DNA from: Fragilaria crotonensis
Taxonomy: Eukaryota > Bacillariophyta > Fragilariophyceae > Fragilariales > Fragilariaceae
Direction: 5' to 3'
Length of the DNA stretch: 52,153 bases
Assembly (NCBI GenBank): GCA_022925895.1
Contig: JAKSYS010000445.1
Span: 1-52,153, forward strand
Shown: positions 22,963-34,489 of the stretch, piece by piece
Layout of the letters: each line of letters starts with the position of its first letter
How positions within the stretch are numbered: the stretch's first letter is position 1
The notes under the pieces: generated by a model
What the model saw: only the letters and a program-made list of their open reading frames with translations
Told to the model about the DNA's origin: nothing
The model's database searches: none
Made by a program: the position numbers and the translations under genes

Positions 22963-23409
22963 GCTGGTTGCATCATGATGATGATTTTCGTAGGATGCGT
23001 AGACCCTCGTATGGATTTATTTGACATTTAACGATTCTACGTACTGAGCCATACTAAACATCTCGTTCTTAATTTTTTTGGAAAGCATGGCGCGTGAGAC
23101 CCTCGTATGGCATTTCCACAATGAGCGCAGCGGCATGTTCACCGATGTTGCCATAACTTTGTGAATTTCATTGCTGCAGTATTTCCATGAACGGTTTTCA
23201 TTCATGGACTTGAACACAAGTCTATAAACTCTCGTGGAAATACGGCAGCTCAAAAAAACAACGGAGATCTTGAGAGATCTTTGAGCGCCATTGTGAGACG
23301 AACGAAGCGTGCAATTTGCCGTGATAATTTTAGTTCGACAGGGTTAATGCTATTCTTTTGTACTAGGGTCTACGTGGGCTACTATAAGTTTTCATTTATT
23401 GCAACCAGC
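22963..23409. mobile_element. Non-autonomous TIR element, family X copy 1 (447 bp)
   Basis: Begins GCTGGTTGCA and ends TGCAACCAGC. The similarity between inverted ends continues inward for about 55 bp, both carrying TTTCGTAG/TATAGTAG and then CGTAGACCCT. Shared internal blocks, including GGAGATCTTGA, GCGCCAT.GTGAG and ACAGGGTTAATGCTA, link it to the copy at 30532-30942. There is no transposase frame and no clear target duplication. It lies 120 bp upstream of the ATPase start codon. Confidence 0.75.
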
Positions 23410-23528
23410 CGTAAGATGCTGTACTTATGTACTATGAATGGAGACCAATATCTGGCCCAGGTGCAGTACCAGTACTTGTAATGTAAAGGCGTCAACACCT
23501 CGGAGAATAGTTTTACTCTTGTTATTAT

Positions 23529-26500
23529 ATGCAAGGACACTCTCCAACATTCCTCAGCATGTTCGAACAAGAACGACTTGACCTTAACGCCAAACACTGG
23601 TGGCTCTTTGGACGAGAACCGGAAGTGGCCGTACTAGAGGAAGTAATGGAGAGGGCCGAAGGCGGAAGTAGAGAATTGGTCTTTATCGAAGGTCCGCCGG
23701 GTACGGGCAAGGCAAGCCTCGTGCATCACCTGAGTCATGGACACAAATCTTTGTTTGCGAGCGGAAAATTTGTTGCCAGTCCGAACTCCCCCTTTGCAGC
23801 AATCATCAGTGCGTGCGACGAGTTGATCAGCTGCATCTGCCGAGACAAAATTCTGCAAGATAAAATATCGAAGAGCATGTGTCACGAAATGAATGATACT
23901 GATGTTTCCTCCTTGATAACGTTTCTTCCAAGATCTCAAGACCTAATGGATGACAACGGCCTCCAATTAACCAGGTCATCACGGTCATCCCGTGACTTTG
24001 CTGAATCCAACATTGATGACAAAAAGAACTTGCTTACAAAGATAAAGTTTGCAGTTCGTGCATTCCTTCGCGTCGTCACGAAACACTCCACCCGTCCGCT
24101 TGTCCTGTGCCTTCAACAGCTTGAATGGGCTGACGTTTCAAGCATGGAAATTGTGGAATTCATCGCCGAAGATCGCGATCAAACTCAGTTTATTGTCGCG
24201 GCAACTGTTACCCTCAGCGAGGACGAGACTGCCGTAGGTCATCTTGTCCAAGCGTGGAAGAAAAGAGTTGCCAAAAGCGAGACATTGTCAAAAATAACCA
24301 CCGTCATAAAAGTAGACGATCTGAGCTTGGAACACCTCAATACGTTTCTGTCGGTGGTAACGAGAATGCGTGAGGCAGAGACGTTGCCTCTGGCTGCTCA
24401 CTTAATGACAAAAACAAATGGGAACTTGTTTACCGCCCTCCAGATTTTGGAAGAATGGCAGTATCAGCGCGTGCTCACATATGACAGCACGCGATCTCAA
24501 TGGCAGTGGGATCTTGAAAAGATTCAAAGCACACCTCTGCCGGAAAACATTGTCGACTTGGTCTCGAATCGGATCGGACACCTCCCAAAAAATGTCCAAC
24601 GCGTACTGCAACTCAGCGCATGGCTCGGCTACGTATTCGAACCGCAACTGCTCGAAGTCATCAAGGAGGCACTACCAGGAGAACCATTGGATGTAGAAAG
24701 CGTTCTTCTTCTGTGTTTTGAGGAGGGTTTGCTCGTGGACCAATTGGACGGCAGTGTCGCGTTCCTTCATACGGCTATTCACCAAGCGTCTCTGTTGCAT
24801 CTGCCACAAGGTGACGACTCGGAAAAGTTGCGCCTGAGGATTGGATTGTTGATTTGGAATCATCTGAAGGGCATACGAAAGCCGCAAGAATGGATGCTGT
24901 TCTTATGTGCTGACCATTTGGCTATGGGATCGAACCATATCGAAGATGAGACGATGATGCTCGAAGTGGCGGAGTTGAGCAATCGGGTCGGCAGAAAGGC
25001 CGTTGAAATTTCGGCATTTACTATGGCTGCAGACTACTTTAAGAAAGGCATCGAAATGTTGAACAAGATCCATTGCAGCAAGTGGGATGATTTTCATGAA
25101 CTGACTGAGTCCTTGTTCGTAAGCTTCGCCGAAGTTCAGTACTACAACGGCAAGTTCTCTGCGAGCATGGAGGCCATCGAAGCGCTACTTGGGAATGATC
25201 CCTCAGAATCTGCTTTCGTGCGCGCCAATCTCACCCGCCTGGAAATTCTGAAAGCTGAATGTAAACTGAAGGAGTTTGTGGATTCCTCGTTGGAATTCTT
25301 GAAGGAGCTGGGTGTCAATTTTCCTGCACATTTCACGAAGGCTCAGGACTATCTGGAGCGACGCAGGGTGACGGAAAAGTTAAATGGGATGGACGATGCG
25401 ACGATCATAAATCTTCCAATAGTAGGAGACCTGAACACCATTGTCGTTCTCAAAGTGTTGAATCAGATGACTGTCCCAGTAGAGACGCTTGGTTTGGTTC
25501 GTCTCAGCTCGTTGATCGTTCACAAGGCCGTGCTTTTTAGCATCACTCATGGTGTCTCAGAGTTGAGCCCTCAAGCCTTTGTACTCCTTGGCACGATCCT
25601 TATCAGTGAGAGAGGCATGCTTGCAGAGGGATATCGATTGGGACAACTGGCGTTGAAAATGTCTCACAGACTGAACCCTTCCGTCTTGGATGGTCGTGTT
25701 GTTGCCTGGGCCTACAGCATGACCATCCCCTGGCAGGGGACGCCTCTGGCTGAATGCATCCCTCCTTTGTTACAGGGTCACGCATCGGCTATGAAGCAGG
25801 GAGATCCTTTACCGCCTTCATGTTGATGAACATTTATTTCAGCATGTCTTACTTCAGCTCAAGTACCTCCCTCTGCTTTTGCAGAATGTGGAGAAGTACT
25901 CGAATCAAATGTTGGAATACGGCCAGAAGACAATTTTTCTTCAAATCCTTCCCATCTGGCAATGCGTGCTCAATTTATCGGGGTCGAGCGCAGACCCTTG
26001 CGACATAGATTCCGGGGAAGCTATGGACAAACAGAAGTTGGTGGGAAATGAGAACGGCGTCGGAGAGCAGGCTCGCTGGTCGTTTTTGATGCAAATCGCG
26101 TATTACATGGGCAACTTTGACTTGGCCTCTAGGATGTCTGTCAAGCTCCAAGCCCTGAACATCGGCTTCATGAAGGCGCATGTCCTCTACCAGGCGCGAG
26201 TCTTCTTCTTTGGACTGGTCGCAATCCAAAATGCTCGTAGCTCCGGTAAGCGGAAGTACATCAAGGAGGCCGCTCAACACATTTCCGACATGCGTCGTTG
26301 GGTGGAAAAGCAGGCCGTGAACCTCGAGCACAAGTTGTTGATCCTCGAAGCCGAGTATGAAAGCTTATCAGCCAAGAATGGCCAAGGCTTACAATGGAGG
26401 TACGATGCTGCCATCGCGGCGTCGACGAGGGCCGAATTCGTGCAAGATGCTGCGCTTGCACTTCAGCTGGCAGGCAGCGCAATGTCGCAGTTCGAGGATA

Positions 26501-26748
26501 CAGCGACCTCTGCAAAACTTTACTTTATTAGTGCGCATGATATGTGGGTGTCTTGGGGTGCGTTGGCTGTTGCGAAGTATCTTGAAGAAAAACTGAGGGG
26601 TAACTATCCTGGCATTTCTCTTGACCTATCCCAGGTGGATTCCGTTACAGTGGGATTCCTGAAAACGAACACTGAAAACACACTGACACCGCCCTTAACC
26701 CCTGAAAGCCACATTATAACATACAGAGATCATGAAGGCGATGGCTGA
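23529..26748 (+). CDS. AAA_16-type ATPase with helical repeat region, two frameshifts
   Basis: A large STAND/AAA_16-like protein, a family used as signalling scaffolds or regulators; the exact role is unknown. The first frame, 23529-25826 (765 residues), has FGREPEVAVLEEVM before a Walker A loop GPPGTGKAS at 55-63. The Walker B position reads LVLCLQQLEWAD (191-202), with Gln196-Gln197 where Asp-Asp is usual. After about 300 the protein is helical and TPR-like. The frame then shifts twice by one base, near 25805 and near 25862, each consistent with one lost base; coding continues from NVEKYSNQMLEYGQK to the stop at 26748. With the shifts allowed for, the protein is about 1,070 residues. No kinase or cyclase domain follows. 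Confidence 0.75.
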
Positions 26749-27338
26749 TTAATTTCTTTGAAGCGTTTGGTAGTCTACCTTTGCTTTACTATGAACGGAA
26801 ATTGGGGTGGCAACAGCGCTAGAGATTTACCTGTCACTCCCAGGTGTTTACAGGTAACATGCGTTCGGTGAACACCTCAAATCTTTGATTAAAGTCGTTC
26901 GTTAGCGCCCGAAATCATAATTCTAGATATACAAGACGAAGAAGTACGGCATGTAACAGTTAGACTTAGTGTAATTCGGAAAGGAAGTAAAATTGTGAGA
27001 GCAGTCGCATAACAACAAAACCCTGAGTCCCGTTTGTGCAGTAACGTTTGTACTAGGCTACTGTGAGTCCCGATGCCGTACGCTTGTGTCGGCATTAAAT
27101 CAGTAATCAGTCCCCAATCGGCACGGTTTGTTTGGTATGGATAGAGTAATACAACTGCGGTACGAACCGATACTCATCGTGGTTTGCCACTGTCCCCACT
27201 CATCTTGCAAGTCGATTCCACAACCAGTCGCTTGCAAAGTCACCATACCTGCACAGAGGCCGCCGCCGGCAACGGGTCATCACTCCGATCCGATGGCATA
27301 ATCCAATGCGGAAGAAGGGGCTTCTTTATTTTGGAGCT
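26749..27338. other. Spacer between ATPase gene and copia relic
   Basis: No gene seen. The region should hold the ATPase terminator and possibly the remains of an LTR, but I find no matching repeat on the far side of the relic. Confidence 0.4.
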
Positions 27339-29340
27339 TTACCATAGCACGTACCCGATGAGCTCTTTCAGTCGAGGTCCGGGTATCAACTTCGTCAATA
27401 AGTCGGCAATCTGCATCTCGCCGTTCTCCCAGGCTACCCGGATTATTCCTGCAGCTTGTGCTTCTCTGGCACGGTGATATGCAATTGCATTATGGCTTTT
27501 CTTAAGCACGGACTCGGGTGCCGTGGTGTTCTTCACCACTGATTGATTGTCACAAAAGACAGACGTCGGGCCATTCAATGGAATACCCATCATTCTGAGC
27601 TTAACGAATACCTTCAATCATATCAATGGCTACTAGTATCATAGCACAGAAGTCAGAGCCAAATGTCAATGTCTTGACCGTATTCTGTCTTTTGGAGTAC
27701 CGCAGGAATGGCGCCTTGTTTACAAAGACAAGCACACCCGTATGCGAGCGCCTCATCGCCTTGTAGCCAGCGTGATCTGCATTGACAAAGGACGTCATTG
27801 CGACTCCGTTACCTCGCGCTTCCAGCACATTGTGCGTGCGGAATTGCCTTCTCCTCATCCGGATAGAATTCGGACCAGTCACAGATCTTGAAAGCATTGT
27901 CATCAATGACTGGCTCGGTATCATTGAAGACCATCTTTGAGCGCTTATGGTGCTTGAGGTATGCAAATAGATGAAAAACCTGTTGCAGGTGTCCCTCTCA
28001 AGGAGAGACAACATACCTTGAGAGCATCAAAACGGCGACAAAGATATCAACACAATGGAGCTCATAGATCCAATGAAGCTTCAAACTCTGGTAATACTGT
28101 CCCCGTTTTCCATCGAGCTCCCGGGAATGGTCAAGCTCCGGGCGGTATCATTGCAACAGTGGCGTTGAGACCTTCGTTGGGAGGCAAAGGTCAACTTTAT
28201 CAAGCTTGAGCTCAACATCAGAGACCGCTTGCTTCACGTACTTCTTCTCCGAGGACATTGCCCATCTCGGCTTTTCCGGTCTGTCAGCGCCTTCTATGTA
28301 AAGTGTGCTGATTTGTGAGCCGTGATTGGTAGCTATCGGGCTCCTGTGTATGCTTCCTGGCTCCAAAGTGTAGTGGGATGCCAAGCCTCCATGACTTTCT
28401 TTGGTTTGTGGTCAATTGTTAGAATGTCATCTGTATAAACCAAAATATAGGACCAGTACTTGAATCCACACGGCTTAGTTTTCAATTTCATCCATACATT
28501 GGGCGGCGGGATCCACATTGCAGGAGGTATATCCGAGATCACGAAGCGAACCGGCGTGATACCTCGCAATCTTGCCGTTCGAGGGCTTCCTGTGCTCAGG
28601 TAAGAGATGACACCACGTATTTCTAGTGGAAGCTCCAGGCGCCCAGGGATCGTGATCAAGTGGGACAAGGTTGCGTTGAATTGAATCCCTAACAAGGTTT
28701 CCTGCTGCCCTGAGTTGGTTAGGGTAAAGGAGCGAGTCCTTCAGTCGGTCACCAGCCAAAGTAGAACGCCTCATGGATCACGAGCATCCAGGGCTCCCCT
28801 GGTGTTTGAGGGCTTTCCCAAATCGTCAATACTGTGGCAATTGGGACTTCCTGCACGGAGGGCAGATTGTCACAGAAGAGGAATACGTTGACCTTCTCAC
28901 CGGTCCGGAGCTCAAATACTGCCATATTGGAGCCGGCGCAGGAGGTATCGACATGCAAATCAATGGAGGTCTTGGTAAAACTGAAGCTATCGGTACCGTC
29001 GCCATGATCGCGCCCTTTGTGTGTTTTGGCAATGTGACGGATCTCCATCCGCCTCACGGTTCGCGACTTCGACAGCTGCGTTTGAGGCCCGGCTTCCTCC
29101 TTCTCATCGTGAGAGGTAGAGCCGGAGCGCTCTAGTAGTCAAGCTTTTCCTTTCTTATTCTTGACACCGTTTGAGGCAAATTGTGAGCCTGCACTTGAGC
29201 TGGTCCCAATCGTTCCTGCCGTCCTCTGTTCAGTCGCCTCTTCGTCGCCAGAACCGTCTTTGCGTTCAGATTTCGCTTTCGCAAGTTTGCGCTTCTCCCT
29301 GCGACTTTTGCGTTTCTCCTTTTTTTACCCCTTCAAAGAG
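27339..29340 (-). mobile_element. Decayed Ty1/copia retrotransposon relic
   Basis: In minus-strand order: a Lys/Arg-rich Gag end (29340-29130); a protease-like segment (about 29057-28749) with DLHVDTSCAG and VPIATVLTIWESP; a reverse transcriptase piece holding the copia-type active site YTDD (about 28460-28400); and an RNase H region (about 28014-27339) with NADHAGYKAMRRSHTG, FCDNQSVVKNTTAPES and the terminal ADLLTKLIPG. The integrase and most of RT are missing, so protease and RT lie almost side by side. Several frames are needed to read it. No LTRs were found. Plus-strand open frames here are antisense shadows. Confidence 0.85.
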
Positions 29341-29361
29341 GGAGCTACTCTTGCATGATCG

Positions 29362-30366
29362 GGGAATGCTTAATGCACTAAAATTTAAGGCGCTAACTAA
29401 TCGCTAAACGAATCAGAATCCGCTGAGACGTCATCACTCCACAATGACTCTTTGCACCCCCTCTTTAAATAAAATTGTGTTCAATCGAGGTGTGAAGAAT
29501 TCGATCATTCATAATCGTATATATACATAATGTTAGGCACATGTAAGATTGGCCCTCCTTGTCCCAATCAATTTCAAGTCACATTCATTTAAGCAAATGC
29601 ATGCGTATACGTAGTCAGTACGCACACCAAGTACCAGGGATGTCATGTTTATACAAAATCGACTTCTCTGGTACTAGTACTACGAAGACAAATCTACGAT
29701 CGTTTGATACTGCACGTCTACGGGGTTTGTAGTCGACTGCACTACAGTACAGTACAAAATCAATACAGATGCTTCTACTTTAGTACGCGTAAAGTACGGC
29801 TTCTACGACAGTACGCCTAATTCTACAACGTGGTATTTCAGTACGATAAAACCTGTTTCAGTACGCCGGTGTTGTTGCACTCAGGTGAGACCATGGAGAA
29901 ATGCTGTGAAATCAATCAAAACAGCTTCACTCCCATTGTCACTACAACAGATAGACTACAATTACAACATGAATAGAACACACAGATTGGAGAGTTAAAG
30001 AGGGTCAACTACAAGAGAATGGACCCTCAACTGTTGACAGTTGAGGGTCCATTGTAAAATTACAATTTGATTGTTTTATGCACATCGGATGCGTACCAGT
30101 ACCTTCACACGTTTCTACAAGATTCTACGTACCTTGTGCTACGTATGTACGATTGTTCAGTAAATTCAAATTCAAGTTGGGCGCGGACGTTGAAAACATT
30201 GAGGGTGGCGGTGCCGGCGTGCAATTCAGAATACATTATCATGCATGAATAAGATTAGGATTTCTCAGATGACTATTTTGACCCCTCTCCCCGATGACGT
30301 CTCAGCGGATTCTGATTGGGTTAGGGCTTTAGTTAGCGCCTTAATCGTTAGTGCATTAAGCATTCA
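29362..30366. mobile_element. Non-autonomous TIR element (1005 bp) with 8-bp duplication
   Basis: Imperfect ~70-bp terminal inverted repeats at 29366-29435 and 30293-30363 share ATGCTTAATGCACTAA, TAAGGCGCTAACTAA and TCCGCTGAGACGTCATC. The 8-bp direct repeat CATGATCG flanks it at 29354-29361 and 30367-30374. In the middle, 30018-30053 is a perfect 16-bp stem with a TTGA loop (arms GGACCCTCAACTG/CAGTTGAGGGTCC). There is no transposase frame. The left half (29620-29880) is rich in GTAC words. The 8-bp duplication suits hAT-type transposition, but the ends are not CAG...CTG, so the superfamily is open. Confidence 0.8.
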
Positions 30367-30531
30367 CATGATCGACTAATACGACTTGCAAAAACACGGA
30401 TTGGTTTGCAAGCCTACGCACTTCTATCGTACAGAAATTTTCAACCCTACCCGTGCAACTGGGTTACAAAAGACCCTGTGTTTCGGTACTGCAGGTTTTG
30501 TCACAGTAACTGTATGTTCTATGGGCATATA

Positions 30532-30942
30532 GCTGGTTGCACGGAGAAGATCATTTTAGTAGGATACGTAGGCCCTCGTATAGATTTAATTATCCAAGAA
30601 ATTCCCAGGCACTCGAAGCCCTCGAGTTCGTTGTTTCACTCACACAAGAATGGCGTGTCACTATGGTGGCAACTACCGATATGGTCATAATTTTACAATT
30701 TTCAGGTCTTCTATATTTCCTCGCAAGCTTTCCACTCATGGTCATAATGACACATCTAAAGCCTTTTGAGGAAATACTAAAAACCTAGAAACGGCGGAGA
30801 TCTTGACAAACCATTGCGCGCCATCGTGAGCCGATCACAGCATGTAATTTGGCACGATAATTTTAAGTCTACAGGGTTAATGCTAATGTTTTATACCAAG
30901 GTCTACGTGGGCTACTATAATTTTCCCATGAATGCAACCAGC
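30532..30942. mobile_element. Non-autonomous TIR element, family X copy 2 (411 bp)
   Basis: The same family as 22963-23409: GCTGGTTGCA at the left, TGCAACCAGC at the right, with shared AGGATACGTAGGCCCTCGTA, GGCGGAGATCTTGA, ACAGGGTTAATGCTA and GTCTACGTGGGCTACTATAA. It is somewhat shorter and clearly diverged in the middle. It lies between the 29362-30366 element and the second sulfotransferase. Confidence 0.75.
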
Positions 30943-31323
30943 CGTAGAGGCTCCTATCGTACGCACAACGCACATACGGGAGGAAGTTGAAGTTACTACT
31001 TCGGCGGTTGCAAAACGCCGGAAATGTACTGTAATAATCCATGGAAACCGCATTTAACCGCTTGTGTCACACGTGTTCGACAAATTGCATACTTGCATAC
31101 GGGAGTACTTGCCTACGGCGTTTGAACCCTTCAGCAATTTTCGCATCATTTTTGTTCACATGTTTCATGTTTTGGCGACTGCCAGTGGCCAAAGGAAAAA
31201 CCATTCTCCACTGTAAAAAACAATAGTGAGCCCTTGTACTGCGAGTCTGCGAGTGTTGATTAATGCACGTTAACGGTAATGAAGTCAGGTTGATTTCTCC
31301 ACAACAAACACACACATTGGAGG

Positions 31324-32624
31324 ATGCGGTCGATTCGATTGTCGTCCTTTAGAAAACAAATCATACGCCTCGTAGTGACGTTACTACTTGCTAACTTTGC
31401 GAGCGTTAGGAATGTCCATGACGAACACGATGGTGAAGTGAAAACAGATACTTTGCAATTGGTGGAGGTGGCATCTGGCAGTCTTGCAAAAACTGTGATT
31501 GCGAATGAGGCAGCGCATTTTACCCAGTTGGTTCTGGCCAAGAAGGAGCTTACTGGCCAATCGTCCCCGACGAACATTGGAATTTCATGCCTCGCGTCTT
31601 TTTCCCTTGGAACTCAACTACCCATTCTTGGTGTGGCGAGAAAGCAGACTACGATGAGTACACTCTTGCTGGTCTCATTTACAACAAGGTTCATAAGGCA
31701 GCATCGTCCACACTGGCCGGTGTCACCCTTCGAGTGGCAAAGAATTACGGAAGTCGTTATCGTCGGACTCTCAATGGAGAAGCTGGAAGCGAATGTGCCT
31801 CCTTTCACAAACACACGTTCCTCCGGGAAATCCGGCGTTTTCACGATCGCAATAGAGCACGTTCCTTCATGTTCTCGTCAATTCGTCATCCGGCGCATCG
31901 AGCATTGAGTTGGATCTTTTATATGGGGTCCAACCGTGGCGAGGGCATGGATGAAGAATTCGTTTTAAGGGAATTGACCAACCGCGCATACTATCCTCAA
32001 CGAGTCAAAGGAGCCGGAGCACAAGCAACATACATGTACACAGACCTACCTCCACCATCACCTCTGTGGTCTCTGGAGGAGCCCACCAAGGTACAGGACT
32101 TGCGTTTATCCATCCAGAGAGTGGCTGATATTCTGAAAACGTATGACTATATCATGATTGTCGAACGCCTTCACGAGTCACTGGTTGTACTTCAGCTCTT
32201 GCTGGGTCTTGCCACGTCCGACATTTTATACGTATCCGCAAAGAGAAGTGGGCAGTATGCTTTTAAAAAAGGGCGATTTCCAGGATGTCACTTGATTGCC
32301 AAGTCGTACATATCACCCGCAATTGCGGCCTACTTTTCTTCACCCCAATGGTATGCCCAAAACTACGAAGACTACTTACTGTACAAGGCCGCGAATCGGA
32401 GTCTAGACTTGACCATTGACAATCTGGGCCGACGACGATTCGAGGAAGCTCTCGCCAAGTATAATAAAATGATGCAAGATGCTGAAGTCTGCGAGAACGA
32501 AACCGTCACCCCGTGCACGTCGGAGGGTGTCCGCGTCAACAAAACCGACTGCTACGACAGTGATTTGTATGATGATTTGGGATGTGGATACGCCTGCTTA
32601 GATCGTCTGTTTGTAACGCAATGA
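31324..32624 (+). pseudogene. Carbohydrate sulfotransferase (copy 2), one frameshift
   Basis: A paralogue of the gene at 19637-20941 in opposite orientation, about 11 kb away. It starts at 31324 with MRSIRLSSFRKQ and a hydrophobic anchor (LVVTLLLANFA) matching copy 1. The frame shifts by one base near 31550, within AAGAAGGAGCTTACTGG, after which the rest of the protein continues to 32624. The shifted frame keeps KVHKAASSTLAG and FSSIRHPAHRALSWIFYMGS, the two PAPS-binding segments, and the Cys-rich end GCGYACLDRLF. The pattern fits one lost base. If the shift is real, translation could restart at the Met at 31587, giving a 345-residue protein without its membrane anchor. No other damage is seen, so a sequencing error is plausible. 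Confidence 0.75.
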
Positions 32625-34489
32625 CCCGTATCTGCACTTACGATTGACAGCTTTGAAGAGAAGTGATATCTCCGCAATCGCACCCAATTTTGTGTCTTTG
32701 ATTTTGGACTGCGTTCTGCGCATGTTCGTCGATGTCCCAACGTTAGTTTGTTGATCCTTGTGGTCACAGTGTGACGCACATCTCTCATGTCACGTCATTA
32801 CCAGACGAATTGTTCGCGATACAACAGGGCTTTTTGCGTCGTTGTTACCTGACGATTCTGAATGTGGACCAGCGAATGTGTACTGAGGGATCCACCGAAT
32901 CAAACGACTGCATGTGCACCAGTCGTATCCACGGAAGGTTGCTACGTTTTTTTCTTCTTATATTGGACCATGATTGTCACGAAAGGTCGTTCACGATTCC
33001 TTCTCAACCCCTAGTATTATTGATCGAAGACACCAATGATTGAAACAATGGAGAGCTTGAACATGGATCTCTTCACCATATGCGGCTGAGATGTCGTTGG
33101 AGAAAATGCGGAAGGCTCGGATTCCGCATCCGTGACAAACAGGTGGCTTCGAGGAAGCGAACATTTGCAGTGACTGACAGAAAAGAGAGTGACAACAACA
33201 GCATCTGTCGACAAAATACTTGGGATTATAAAGAGGAGAGGGATAGCTCGGTAGGACTAGTAGCGGCGCGTCAAGGGCTCCAGCGATGTTTCTCACCGGG
33301 GTGGGGGAACATAGCGGTTCCATCAACGGTTTTGCATGGTGCACCGCCTATCATTTTAGATTTAATTTTTGTTCGTTCTCAGTTTTAGATGTATCCACCC
33401 TTTCAAAGCAGCAGACAAAATGACATTATAGGTGCCTTCGGGTTCAGTCGGTTGGTCTGGAAACATGTATGTACTTCTTCCTCATGGGTTTGCTACCCGC
33501 CGAGGCAGTTGCATCGCATTCCAAAAATGGACGTGATGGGGAAGGCAACTGCAAAGCAGTCGTGTAACAACTATGAATGGCATTGTCATCGGTGTACTGT
33601 TACTCAAGGATTACGCAGTAACTTTGACAAGGATATGCCATGCGTCGTTCTTGGGGATATCTTCTGGAGATCGAGCTACAGGTAAGTAGATTACATGTAC
33701 ACCTCCCTTTTCTCACAGACGTTCATCTGCTAACATGGTGCAGTTTCACCTTTCACCACATGTCTATTTCGAGGTCGATGGGTTTCAGGGAGTCGCTGTG
33801 GAGGCTACATATATGCATATTATCTACCGTACACGAGTACCTGGTCCATTGTACTGCCCCCCCCCCCCCCAACATACAACAGTGATGTCATCACTCCTAT
33901 CGGTCCATTGCAGCTTGTGGCATCAAGTGATCGAACTTATCCGTCTTGCAGCATTGGACATGTGGACTGTATTATCGTTCAACTTAGAGTTTGTGAACTA
34001 CTTATGACATTGCACTTGATAGTCGTCATTACAAGACTGAATCCGACGGTTGTGACGTTTCGGTCACATAGCAGTTTTCCATTAATGTCTCAGCGATGTT
34101 TGGACGTGTGCAGTGACCAGTGACAGACGTTTGTCAAGTTTTGTTATGTACGTAGTATGTGTACGGTGAACTACAGCCACGGCATGACCGAACAGACATG
34201 ACATGAACGACGACATGTCGTCGTAGTAATATTAGCATTCCCGCGAATTGGAGTAATCCTCCATTTGGGTCATCCGCTGCAAAATAAATGTTAAGTTGAA
34301 AACCTGATCGGTTAATCACGAGTGTGCGTTGTTTCCAAGACGAATAGATGTCCTTCCCGAGTCTCAAACTTTTCACGACAGAACCATACTTTTGTCGTCC
34401 TTCCCTATAAATAATTGTTGTTCATTCTCCTCGATAGTTTTGAACAGCAGAACCGATATTGTTATTACAACTGCGAAAAAATCCATGCC
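32625..34489. other. Spacer with a 14-base poly-C run
   Basis: 1.9 kb without a recognisable gene. Notable only for C14 at 33857-33870 and for ordinary AT-rich sequence just before the next gene. Several short frames on both strands have no protein-like features. Confidence 0.5.

Noticed and set aside
25827-25878. Intron between the two ATPase frames
   Set aside because: No suitable GT-AG pair joins the frames, and coding-like sequence continues through the gap in a third frame.
28773-29135. 120-residue plus-strand frame with a Gly-rich segment
   Set aside because: It is the reverse complement of the copia protease region.
29362-30366. LTR pair of the neighbouring copia relic
   Set aside because: The repeats are inverted, not direct, and lie on one side of the relic with their own target duplication.
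33857-33870. Poly-C run as a functional element
   Set aside because: A simple homopolymer with no associated structure; its length may also be unreliable.
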